A DNA stretch of 64,000 nucleotides, taken from NCBI RefSeq assembly GCF_050314555.1, contig NZ_JBNPNH010000001.1, positions 186,001 through 250,000 on the forward strand, read 5' to 3'. The notes beneath the pieces are model-generated. The model was not told the origin of the DNA and did no database searches. It saw only the letters and a list, made by a program, of their open reading frames with translations. Source of the stretch: Spyradosoma sp004558035. GTDB taxonomy: Bacteria > Verrucomicrobiota > Verrucomicrobiia > Opitutales > UBA953. Below, in pieces: positions 24,672 through 33,379 of this stretch (position 1 is its first letter; each line of letters starts with the position of its first letter). A program made the translations under genes and the position numbers.

Positions 24672-26783
24672 TCTCCAGGGACGGATCATCGTTTCGAGGA
24701 GGTCGGCGGAGAAGCGGACGTAGCCGCGGTGCGGAAGCGCGGAAAGGAACTCGCGTCCGTAGGATTTGGAGACGAGCCGCGAATCCGTCAGCACGAGCCT
24801 GCCTCGGTCGCTCGCCTTGCGGATCAGGCGGCCGATGCCCTGGCGGAACTGCAGCACGGCGTCCGGCAGCGACATTTCGAAAAAGGGTTTTCCGCCGCGC
24901 TCGCGGATCCATTCCATGCGCGCCTCGACGAGCGGCTCGGACGGGTTCGCGAAGGGCAGGCGCGGCACGATGACCTGCGCGAGCGCGCTGCCGGGCACGT
25001 CGATGCCCGTCCAGTAGCTCTGATTGCCGATCAGCACGGCGTTCCCGCGCTCGACGAAGCGGCGCGTCATTTCCTGGCGCATCAGTCCCTCGCCCTGCAC
25101 GAAGATCTCGCGCTCGTCGCCAAGGCGTTCCCGCAGCGCCACCGCGAGCCGCGAGCAGAAATCGAAGCTCGTGCACAGAATCAGCGTCCCGCCCTCGGGC
25201 ATCATGCGCACGCAGTGCTCGGCGACGCGCGCGTTGTAGGCGACGTTCGCGGCGAGGTTTTCGCCCTTGTCCGGCTCCGGGCAGTCCGTCGCGAGAAAGA
25301 TCTCCATCGCCTTCACGTAGTCGAAGGGCGACGCCTCGCAGCGCGCGCGCACGGGATTTTCGCCGACGTCGGCGCCGCAGCGGCGCATGAAGCGCGACAT
25401 GTCCTCCCTGCCGTCGCTGAGCGTCGCGCTGGAGAGCACGGCGCTCGTGCCGCGCCCGAAAAGCGCCTCGGCGAGCTGCGGGGCGACGTCGATCGGCGCG
25501 CCCGAGAGCGTGACGACGCGCCGCTTTCCCGCGGAGACTTCCGCCCAGTAAACGTAGTTCGGCGCGCGGCGCAGTTCGAGACATTCGCGCACGGCGAGCC
25601 GGTACGCCTGCAGCTTGTCCGCGAAGTCGTTGATCTCGTCCTTCGCCGCGGCGCGTTCTTCGACCTGCCCCGCCGCCTTCAGCCGGCGTTCGAGATTGCC
25701 GAGCGGCACTTCGCAGACGTTCTGCGCCCAGTCGCGCTCGCGGAAGCGGCGCGTGCGGTTTTTGCCGAGCACGCGGAAACGCACGTCGTTGAAAAAGACT
25801 TCCGTCGCGTCCTTCGCCTCCGCGACGAGGCGCTGCAGCTCCTTCGGCTCGCAGGCGGAGAGAACGCCGCCCTTGCGCGTCGCCGAAAAAATCTGCGAAA
25901 GCAGGCGCTGCAGCCCGTAGGAGCTCGCCTCGACGCCGAAGTATTCCGTCGCCGTGTCGGGAACGCGGTGCGCCTCGTCGAGCACGACGAAATCGTCCGC
26001 GTAGAGCACGCCGGGCGTGTCGCCGCGCGGCGCCGCTCCCGCGCCTATCAGCGAAAAAAGCAGGCTGTGGTTGACGATGACGAGATCCGCCTTGTCCAGC
26101 GCCGCCTTCGCGCGCCGGTGCGCGCAGGTCTCCGGCGTGCAGTTCTTGCGGGAACACGCGCGCGAATCGGCGCTGACGAGATCCCAGACTTCGTCGGCGA
26201 CGCGGCGCGGCAGGTGCTCGCGGATGCCCGTGCAGTCCGGCCGCGCCCACCAGTCGCGGATCATCTTCAGTTCCTGCGCCTCCGCGGAGCCGTCGCTCCC
26301 GTCGAAGATGCCTTCGCGCCGCCGCAGCGCCTCCGCGAGCCGCGTGCCGCACAGGTAATTCGCGCGTCCGATCATCAGCACGACCTTGAAGTCCGCGAAT
26401 TCCGCCAGCTCGGGGACGCCGGAAAAAAGCTCGCGGCACAGCGCGAGGTCCTTTTTCAGAATCTGCTCCTGCAGCGGAATCGTGTGCGTGGAGACGACGA
26501 ACTTCTTTTTCGCGAGCTTCGCGTAGATCAGCCCGGGAAGCAGGTAGGCGAGACTTTTCCCGACGCCCGTTCCCGCCTCGAAAAGCAGCGACGAGCCCTC
26601 CGCGAACGTCTCCGCGACCGCCTCCGCCATGCGCGTCTGCTGCGGGCGGTTCTCCATGCGCAGGCGTTTCCGCAGCCATCCGTTCGCGCGGAAGATCTTC
26701 CGCGTCAGCGCGACGACTTCCGGCGCGAGTTCGCCGAAATTCGCCGAGCAGGACGCCTCGAAATCCTCCGAAAAGCCGACCAT
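24639..26783 (-). CDS. DinG/XPD-like ATP-dependent DNA helicase with Fe-S domain
   Basis: A 714-residue superfamily-2 helicase. The Q-motif-like NRPQQTRMAEAV, Walker A EAGTGVGKSLAY (about 69-80), four cysteines for a 4Fe-4S cluster (NYLCGT, then PDCTG, then CSRKNCTPETC), DEAH in VVLDEAHRVPD (about 268) and the C-terminal GSALAQVIVPRLPFANP and RQGIGRLIRKASDRG motifs are all visible. Such 5'-3' helicases resolve R-loops and forked DNA. The final ten or so residues come from a 7-bp repeat array and are unlikely to matter. The gene lies 23 bp downstream of the autotransporter gene on the same strand's right-hand side, but their functions are unrelated. Close relatives are annotated dinG or yoaA. 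Confidence 0.92.
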   Translation of the reverse strand: MVGFSEDFEASCSANFGELAPEVVALTRKIFRANGWLRKRLRMENRPQQTRMAEAVAETFAEGSSLLFEAGTGVGKSLAYLLPGLIYAKLAKKKFVVSTHTIPLQEQILKKDLALCRELFSGVPELAEFADFKVVLMIGRANYLCGTRLAEALRRREGIFDGSDGSAEAQELKMIRDWWARPDCTGIREHLPRRVADEVWDLVSADSRACSRKNCTPETCAHRRAKAALDKADLVIVNHSLLFSLIGAGAAPRGDTPGVLYADDFVVLDEAHRVPDTATEYFGVEASSYGLQRLLSQIFSATRKGGVLSACEPKELQRLVAEAKDATEVFFNDVRFRVLGKNRTRRFRERDWAQNVCEVPLGNLERRLKAAGQVEERAAAKDEINDFADKLQAYRLAVRECLELRRAPNYVYWAEVSAGKRRVVTLSGAPIDVAPQLAEALFGRGTSAVLSSATLSDGREDMSRFMRRCGADVGENPVRARCEASPFDYVKAMEIFLATDCPEPDKGENLAANVAYNARVAEHCVRMMPEGGTLILCTSFDFCSRLAVALRERLGDEREIFVQGEGLMRQEMTRRFVERGNAVLIGNQSYWTGIDVPGSALAQVIVPRLPFANPSEPLVEARMEWIRERGGKPFFEMSLPDAVLQFRQGIGRLIRKASDRGRLVLTDSRLVSKSYGREFLSALPHRGYVRFSADLLETMIRPWRTDDGRRTADN

Positions 26784-26805
26784 GACGCCGTTCCCGCGCC
26801 CGCGT

Positions 26806-29800
26806 TCAGAACGACAGGCTCACGCCGACGTTCGCGCGCGTCTCGTCGTAGCCCGAGCGCGTCGCCTCCGTAACGCCGCCGTAGATCGAAAGCCGCTCGT
26901 TCACGCGCCAGTTCAGGCGCAGCCCGTATTCGAAGGAGGAACGCTCGCCCTCGCGCGAGACGACGCGCACGTCCGAAAGCGTCGATTCCTGATACGCGTC
27001 GGCGGTGTACACGCTCGACCCGACGTCGTAGTTCCACGCGCCGTGGAGCGTGAGCTGCAGCGCGTCGAAGAAAAGATACGCGTAGGAAATCCCGAGCGTG
27101 CCGCGCGCCGCGAACGCGTCGGAGGCGTCGAGCGCGAACGCGTCCGCGCCGCCCTTTTCGCCGAAGCTCTCCGTGCGCGAATACGCGAACGCCATCGCGG
27201 CGTAGGGGCGGATTTCGCTCCACGCCTCGGGGCGGAACGTGATGCCGCCCTCGGCGCGCGCGCCCAGCTGCCAGGAATTGAAGTCCGCGTCGTTCGCGCC
27301 GCGCTCGGAATCATTCGCCGCCCAGGCGCCGGCGAGCGCGAGCGTGCCGTCCCAGCTCTTCCCCGCGCGCCGGACGAACGCCGCGAGCGCGTAGGAATCC
27401 GTCTCGATCTCGTGCGCGCCCGCGCCGGAGTGCTTCATGCGGGAACGCCCGTAGCCGAAGAGCGCGCCCAGCTCCGTCTCTTCCCCGACGGGCAAGCTGG
27501 AGCCGAGCAGAAACGCCGTCGCGTCCATGTCGTAGTCCGGATTCGCGACGTCCGTTCCCGCGCGGGAACGCGTGAAGTTCATCTGCGTCCAGGCGCGCTT
27601 CATCAGCGCGTCGGCGGCGCGGCCGAAATCGCCCGGCGCGTCTTCGGCGACGGGGGCTTCGGGCGCGGCCTTGTCCTCGGACTGGTCGAAGCGGCGCAGG
27701 CGCTCGAGGTATTTGCGCATGTAGCGCGACGTCTTTTTCGTCTCGCCGAAGATCGCGGGGCGGATCGACGACGCCGACGCGGGCGCGTTCACGGCGCTCA
27801 TGAAGTCGTACATGCGGAAAATGTTTTCGCGCGTCAGGTCGCCGTAGAGCGTCGAGGCGATTTCGCGCCCGTTCAGCCCGAGGAAGACGTACGCGCCGTC
27901 GCGCCAGACGACGCGGTCGGAAATCACGCCGCCCGCCGCGTCCTCGATCGTCACGCCGTCGAGCGCGCCCGCGCTCAGCCCGCGCAGCCCGTCGAATTCC
28001 TCGCCCGCTTCCCAGTCGCCCGCGTCCACGACGAGCCGGCCCGCGAGCGAGACTTCGACGCCTTCGGCGAAAGTCAGCGACGCGCCCGAGGCGAGCGTCA
28101 GCGTTCCCGTGTCGCTCTGCGCGAAGCGCGTGGGGGCGGCGGATTCCGGATCGTTTTCGATCCGCGCCGCGCCCGCGACCGAAATCGCGCCGGCGTTCTC
28201 CAGCGTTCCCGCAAAGCGCGCGCCGTCGGAAAAAGTCACCGTGCCGCCGGTTCCGTTCGCGAGCGTTCCCGCCGTGAGAAACGCGTTTTCCGCGAGCGTC
28301 AGCCGCCCGGCGTTGGAGACGGTTCCCGTCACGCGCGGCGTTCCCGAAAACGAGAAACGGCGGTTGGCGGCGACGGAGACGTCGCCTTCGACGCGCGCGA
28401 GCGAAACGTCGCCCGAGCCGCTCACGTCGCCGACGAGCGTCCCCGCGCCCGCGAGCTTCGTCGTCGTGTAGTTGGAAAGCGTGATCTTCACGTTCGCGAG
28501 CGTCGCGTTTTCGCGGATCGTCAGCGAACCTTCGACCGAAAGCGTCTGCCGCGGATCCGTCGCCCCGGAGCTTCCCTCGCCCGTCTCGGCGAAGGTCGTC
28601 CGCGAGTCGGTTTCGGCGGGAGCGTCCTTGATCTTCACGTACGTCGCCGTGCCCTGTTCGTCACCGATCGCAACGCTTCCCTTCAGCACGAGCGAGTCGA
28701 GCACGAGCGGCGTTTCCGCGCTCGAGCCCGGAGCGACAAGCGCCGCGCCGTCGAGCAGCACGTGCCGCGCGCCCTCCGTCCAATTTCCGGCGGAAGGCGA
28801 AAGGCTCAGCGTCACGCCGGAGCGCGCGGCGAAGCCCGTCTCGATCTTCACGCCCGCGCCGATCGTCACCGCGCCGGCGTGAACCGTCGTCACGTCCTTG
28901 CCGGATTCGTCCTTGCTCGTCTCCGAAAACGCGGGAAATTCGATGCGCTTCGCGTCGTCCTCCGTCGCCTCTCCGGATTCGCCTTCGCCGGACTCGCCGC
29001 CTTCGTCCGCCGTCGTCGCGACTTCCTCGTAGAGGCGCAGCGTTCCCGAGCCGTCAATCTTCAGCGTCGCGTCCGTCGCCGTGCGCTCCGCCTTCACGAG
29101 CGCGAGCACGGCGTCCGCGTCGAGCGAGACCGTCGTCGTCCCCGTTTCCGTGACGACGAGCGAATCCGTGACCGTCAGCGTTCCCGCGCCGCGCAGCTCG
29201 AGCGTTCCCGCGCCGAGCGAAATTTTTCCGGCTCTCAGTTCGACCGACGCGGCCGCGCCGTCATCGCCGACGGGGCCGGCGAAATTCAGCGTCGTGTCCT
29301 TCAGCAGAAACGTTCCCGAGCCGGAAACCTTGGAATCGGCGGAAACTTCCGCCGTCGCGCCGTCGAAGGAAAGCGTGCCCGAAAGCGTCGTCGCGCCGCC
29401 CGTGAAGGCGAAAGTCGCGCCCGAAGAGACGTTCAGCGTTCCCGCGATTTCCGTCGCTGCCGCGCCGCGGAAATCCGCGCCGACGTTCAGCGTCGCGCCC
29501 GAGGCGACGGAAAGGCTTTCGAGCTTCGCGGTCGCGCCCGAAAGCGTCGCGACGCCGCCCGCGACGTCGAGAGAAATTTTCGCGGAGACGGGTTCTCCGT
29601 CCGCGTCCGTCGCGCTTCCCGAAGCGATTTCGCCGAGCGTCAGATCGCCGTCGCCCGTCTTTTCGATCGCGAGCGTCGTTCCCGCCTCGGCGAAAATGCG
29701 GTCGGAGACGGTCGCGGTCTCGACGTCCTCGCGTCCCGTGACGTTGCCGTCGTCGTCGCGGATCAGCGTCGCGGCCTGGTCGAAAATCAGCGTCGCGGAG

Positions 29801-32583
29801 CCCTGCGCCGCGTCCGCCGTTCCCGTGCCGACGAAGATGCCGTCGCTCGCGCCGTTCGCGGTGTTCCCGGAAATCGTCGTGTTCCCGCGCAGCGTGAGCT
29901 TCGCGCCCGCGCGCGAGGAGACGTCGAGATAAACCGCGCCGCCCGCGGCGACGCCGTTCGCGGCGACGGTGGCGTTGCCCGAAATCGTCGCGTCCGTCAG
30001 CGTCACGTTCCCGCCGCGCGCGTAAATCGCGCCGCCGAAGGCGTTCCCGCTCTCGGATTCCGCGCGGTTGCCGGACAGCGTCAGCGTTCCCGCGTTCTGC
30101 GCGAACGTCCCCGACGCGCAGATCGCGCCGCCGAACGCGTTCCCGTCCGCGCCCGCCGCGACCGCGCGGTTGCCGGAAAGCGCGTGCGCCGCGTCGCCGG
30201 AAAGCGTCAGCCGCCCCGAAAGATGAATCGCGCCGCCGCTCGCCTCGGCGTCGGCTTCCGCGGCGTTGCCCGTCGCGGAAAAAGCGCCGGAGACTTCCGT
30301 CGTTCCCGCCGCGTAAAACGCGCCGCCGCGGGCGCGCTCGCCGGCGACCCCGTTGTCCGCGAACGTCGCGTCCGCGAGCGTCGCCGTGCCGGAAGACTGA
30401 TAGACCGCGCCGCCGCGCGCCGTGCCGGAGACCACTCCCGCCGCCGCGCGCCGCGCGTCCGCGCTGTTGCCGGAAAATTCAAGCGCGCCCGTCGCGGAGA
30501 AAGCGCCGCCCGCGAGCGCGAGCGCGCCGCCGTCCGCCATGCCGCCGTCCGCGAGCGTCTCGACGCAATTGCCGGAAAACGTCGCGCCCGCGAGCTTCAG
30601 CGTTCCCCTGGAAAAAACCGCGCCGCCCGCCGCCGCCGTGCGCGCGTCGGCGTCGCCGCGGGCGTCCGCGGAAGTCGCCGTCGCGCGGTTGCCGGAAAAA
30701 GTCGCCGCCGTCTCGAGCGTCAGCGAAGCCGCCGACGCGCCGAGCCAGACCGCGCCGCCGCGCGCCGAAACGCCCGAAGCGTCCGCGGACGCCTCCGCCG
30801 CGTTGTCGGAAAACGCGAGCGTTCCCGCCGCGCCGTCTTTCGCGAAAGTCTGCGCGCCGCCGAGCATCGCGATCGCGCCGCCCGCCGCCGCCGCGCCGTC
30901 CGCCCGCGCAAACGCCGTGTTCCCGCGGAAAGTCGTCGCCGCGCCGAGCGTGAATTTCAGCGTTCCCGCGTTCTGGAAAACCGCCCCGCCCTGCGCCGTT
31001 CCCGCGCCCGAAACCTGCGCGAGATTTTCGGAAAACGCCGAGGCGCCGGAAAGCGCGAAAGCCGCGTTCGTCTTTTCGCCGTCGACGAAGATCGCGCCGC
31101 CGCGCGCGAGCGTTTCCGCCTGCGACGCGTGCGCCTCGTTCGCGGAAAATTCCGCCGAGCCCGCGAGCGAAAATTCGCCGCCCGTGAGCGCGAGCGCGCC
31201 GCCCGCCGCAGCGGGAACGTAAGTTTTTTCCGCCGTCGTCGCGCCTTCCGTCTCCTCGCGCGAGGCGACGCCGCCGCTCACGGAAACCGTGTTGCCGGAA
31301 AAGGAAAACGCGCCGGAAAGCTCCGCGAGCGCGTCCTCGCCGTCGAGCCGTAGCGCGCCGCCGAGCGCGGAAGCGCCAGCCGCGTCCGCGACCGCGCCGT
31401 TCGCGGAAAACGCCGCGCCGTTCGCGAGCTTCAGTGTCGAAGCGGCGACGTGAACCGCGCCGCCCGCCGCCGTCGCGAACTCGCCCGAAGTCTTCGCCGT
31501 GTTGTCGGAAAACGCGAGCGCGGAGCCCTCGCCGAGCGTCGCGACCGCGGACTCTTCCAGCGCGAGCGCGCCGCCGAGCGCGGAGCCCTCGCCGAGCGCG
31601 GCGTTCCCGGAAAACGTCAGCGTCGTCTCCGTTCCCGCGAGCGCGGCGCCGGAAAGCAGAATCGCGCCGCCCGCCGCGTTTCCGCCGACGGCGGAATTCT
31701 GCGTGAAATTCACCTGCGTTCCCGCGCCGAGCTTCACGCCGTAATTCTCCGGCTCGTCCGCCGCCGCCGTGACGTAGAGCGCGCCGCCGAGCGCGTCCGC
31801 CTCCGCGGATTCCGCGCGGACGTTCTCGAACGCGACCGCGTTCGCGCCGGAAATCTTCAGCGTTCCCGAAAGGAAGATCGCGCCGCCCGCCGCCGTGAGC
31901 TTCGTCGTCGAAGTCTCGCCGGTCTCCTCGTCCGTCTTCGTCACGGTCTTGCCGTAGGTCGCGACGTTCTTGAACGCGATCGCGCCGTCGGCGGCGTCGA
32001 GCTCGATCAGGTCGAGCGCGCTTTCAGCGTAGAAGATTGCGCCCGCCGCCATGGCGTCCGCCGCGAAGAAGCGGTCGGAAAAAGTCGTGTCGCCGAGCAC
32101 CTTCACGTCCGCGAGTTCGAGAATCGCGACGCGCGCGTCGGCGTTTTCGAGGTCGCCGTCGGTCGCCGAGCCGGCGATCGTCAGTTTGCCGAACGCGCAG
32201 CGCGTCCCCGGCAGCCCGAAGAGATTGCCCGCGCCCGCGGTCTTCAGCGTCGTCGCCGCCGAGCCGTCGCCGAGAATCGTGAAGTCCGTCGCCGCGGGAA
32301 CGATCGCGCCGTTCGGATTGCTCTCGGAGACGCCGCCCGGCGCGAGCGGCACTTCCAGCGTCGGCACGGCGATCTTCACCGTGTAGCCGTCGTAAACCGC
32401 GGTCGGATCGTTTCCGTCGGAGCCGTCGGTCGTCTTCGTGAGCACCTCGCGGAGCTCTTCCGCCATGGAGACGGAGACGATTTTCTCGTCCTCCGCGAAG
32501 GCGGGAACGGCGCAGAGCACGGCGGCGGCGCAGAGCGCGGCGGGCGACAACGTTTTTTTCGTATGAATTGCGGAAAAAGGCAT
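26806..32583 (-). CDS. Autotransporter with chlamydial Pmp-like GGA[ILV]/FxxN repeats
   Basis: A 1925-residue protein from the ATG at 32583: MPFSAIHTKKTLSPAALCAA is a signal peptide ending near AVPAFA. The passenger (to about 1600) repeats the pair GGA[ILV]...FS[GDA]N dozens of times (for example GGAVFSRGTLKLAGATFSGN), which is the repeat code of chlamydial polymorphic membrane proteins and folds as a beta helix. Residues about 1650-1925 form the type V outer-membrane beta barrel, ending in Phe (NVGVSLSF). A linker with ENIFRMYDFMSAVN precedes the barrel. No adhesin-specific motif is visible. The frame is open further upstream, but the signal peptide fixes the start. Surface adhesion is inference. 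A TAGACT box precedes it. Confidence 0.9.
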   Translation of the reverse strand: MPFSAIHTKKTLSPAALCAAAVLCAVPAFAEDEKIVSVSMAEELREVLTKTTDGSDGNDPTAVYDGYTVKIAVPTLEVPLAPGGVSESNPNGAIVPAATDFTILGDGSAATTLKTAGAGNLFGLPGTRCAFGKLTIAGSATDGDLENADARVAILELADVKVLGDTTFSDRFFAADAMAAGAIFYAESALDLIELDAADGAIAFKNVATYGKTVTKTDEETGETSTTKLTAAGGAIFLSGTLKISGANAVAFENVRAESAEADALGGALYVTAAADEPENYGVKLGAGTQVNFTQNSAVGGNAAGGAILLSGAALAGTETTLTFSGNAALGEGSALGGALALEESAVATLGEGSALAFSDNTAKTSGEFATAAGGAVHVAASTLKLANGAAFSANGAVADAAGASALGGALRLDGEDALAELSGAFSFSGNTVSVSGGVASREETEGATTAEKTYVPAAAGGALALTGGEFSLAGSAEFSANEAHASQAETLARGGAIFVDGEKTNAAFALSGASAFSENLAQVSGAGTAQGGAVFQNAGTLKFTLGAATTFRGNTAFARADGAAAAGGAIAMLGGAQTFAKDGAAGTLAFSDNAAEASADASGVSARGGAVWLGASAASLTLETAATFSGNRATATSADARGDADARTAAAGGAVFSRGTLKLAGATFSGNCVETLADGGMADGGALALAGGAFSATGALEFSGNSADARRAAAGVVSGTARGGAVYQSSGTATLADATFADNGVAGERARGGAFYAAGTTEVSGAFSATGNAAEADAEASGGAIHLSGRLTLSGDAAHALSGNRAVAAGADGNAFGGAICASGTFAQNAGTLTLSGNRAESESGNAFGGAIYARGGNVTLTDATISGNATVAANGVAAGGAVYLDVSSRAGAKLTLRGNTTISGNTANGASDGIFVGTGTADAAQGSATLIFDQAATLIRDDDGNVTGREDVETATVSDRIFAEAGTTLAIEKTGDGDLTLGEIASGSATDADGEPVSAKISLDVAGGVATLSGATAKLESLSVASGATLNVGADFRGAAATEIAGTLNVSSGATFAFTGGATTLSGTLSFDGATAEVSADSKVSGSGTFLLKDTTLNFAGPVGDDGAAASVELRAGKISLGAGTLELRGAGTLTVTDSLVVTETGTTTVSLDADAVLALVKAERTATDATLKIDGSGTLRLYEEVATTADEGGESGEGESGEATEDDAKRIEFPAFSETSKDESGKDVTTVHAGAVTIGAGVKIETGFAARSGVTLSLSPSAGNWTEGARHVLLDGAALVAPGSSAETPLVLDSLVLKGSVAIGDEQGTATYVKIKDAPAETDSRTTFAETGEGSSGATDPRQTLSVEGSLTIRENATLANVKITLSNYTTTKLAGAGTLVGDVSGSGDVSLARVEGDVSVAANRRFSFSGTPRVTGTVSNAGRLTLAENAFLTAGTLANGTGGTVTFSDGARFAGTLENAGAISVAGAARIENDPESAAPTRFAQSDTGTLTLASGASLTFAEGVEVSLAGRLVVDAGDWEAGEEFDGLRGLSAGALDGVTIEDAAGGVISDRVVWRDGAYVFLGLNGREIASTLYGDLTRENIFRMYDFMSAVNAPASASSIRPAIFGETKKTSRYMRKYLERLRRFDQSEDKAAPEAPVAEDAPGDFGRAADALMKRAWTQMNFTRSRAGTDVANPDYDMDATAFLLGSSLPVGEETELGALFGYGRSRMKHSGAGAHEIETDSYALAAFVRRAGKSWDGTLALAGAWAANDSERGANDADFNSWQLGARAEGGITFRPEAWSEIRPYAAMAFAYSRTESFGEKGGADAFALDASDAFAARGTLGISYAYLFFDALQLTLHGAWNYDVGSSVYTADAYQESTLSDVRVVSREGERSSFEYGLRLNWRVNERLSIYGGVTEATRSGYDETRANVGVSLSF

Positions 32584-32606
32584 CGGCGGAAAATTTTGAA
32601 ACGGCA

Positions 32607-32612
32607 AGTCTA
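32607..32612 (-). promoter_or_regulatory. Putative -10 (TAGACT) of the Pmp-like autotransporter gene
   Basis: The coding strand reads GCGTTAGACTTGCC 24 bases before the ATG, with TTGCGC 16 bases upstream as a weak -35. This box is shared with the promoters at 5160 and 20972. Confidence 0.35.
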
Positions 32613-32619
32613 ACGCCTT

Positions 32620-33058
32620 CCCGCCGCCGCGCAATGTTTTCCGCCCCCGCGCGGGAACGGCGCCGCGGGGCGCTCCGCGAGGGCGCAAAAAAACTCCGCC
32701 TGTGCCGTCTCGCGCCAAATCTCTTGCACCATTTTCGGCAAGGTGGGCTTCAAATGCGGGAAAGATTGCTTCCGCCGAGGGCGGCGTGCGCCTTGTTCCC
32801 GCAGAGCGAATCCCGTAATTTACTCATAGGAAAAGAGCGTTTTAACGGAGGGTCGAACACTGCAGAGCGTCGCCAATCATGCGCGCCCTTCCCGCGGCGG
32901 CAAGCCAGAAATCCCTTCGGCGGACGAATTTTCCGCGTTCCCGCGCGCCGGGAAAGCGCGTTTTTTCGGACGAATCCTCCGGGGAAAAACGCTTACTGCA
33001 AACCGCAGTCAAGCTTAGTAATTTGAAGCCGGATTGCGCGGGTTCAAGACTCGGCGTT
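32620..33058. other. Intergenic region without recognisable gene
   Basis: About 440 bp between the divergent autotransporter and small RHH-like genes. It holds four GTTCCCGC/GCGGGAAC motif copies and some AT-rich stretches (around 32815-32850 and 33010-33025) that may carry the promoter of the gene at 33059, for example TTACTGCAAACCGCAGTC. No tRNA, structured RNA or conserved frame was seen. Confidence 0.5.
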
Positions 33059-33370
33059 ATGTCCAAATCCTCAAAGCAGATTGCGATCAATTTCCCGAAC
33101 GAGTTGCTCGACATTTTCGAAAAATGCCTCCACCGGAAGCATTTTCGGGACTTCGTCCGCGAAGCGCTCGCGGAAAAGCTGAGCCGCGATTTCGACAAGG
33201 TCATTCCGCCCGAGTACGTCAACCGGCGTCTCGGCGAGCGCGTGGATCTGCGCAACGCCGGCGAAGACAAGCTCGCCGAGCTGCGGGAACGCGCCGCGCA
33301 CGCGCGCCTCGTCAAGGCCCAGCGCCGCGCCGCCAAGGTGCTTCCGCCCCGCCGCTCGCCGGGACGCTGA
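33059..33370 (+). CDS. Small basic protein, possibly ribbon-helix-helix type
   Basis: A 103-residue protein beginning MSKSSKQIAINFPNELLDIF. A beta strand (QIAINFP) followed by two helices (LLDIFEKCL and RDFVREALAEKLSRDF) has the layout of a ribbon-helix-helix DNA-binding domain. The C-terminal half is a charged helix ending in a basic tail (RRAAKVLPPRRSPGR). It converges on menD with 9 bp between stops. Function unknown; the RHH proposal is from pattern only. A longer upstream in-frame start is possible but adds low-complexity sequence. Confidence 0.6.
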   Translation: MSKSSKQIAINFPNELLDIFEKCLHRKHFRDFVREALAEKLSRDFDKVIPPEYVNRRLGERVDLRNAGEDKLAELRERAAHARLVKAQRRAAKVLPPRRSPGR

Positions 33371-33379
33371 CGCGCGCGT

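Noticed and set aside
26629..31353. A 1574-codon plus-strand frame opposite the Pmp-like autotransporter
   Set aside because: Arg/Ala-rich antisense shadow; the minus-strand gene has signal peptide, repeats and barrel.
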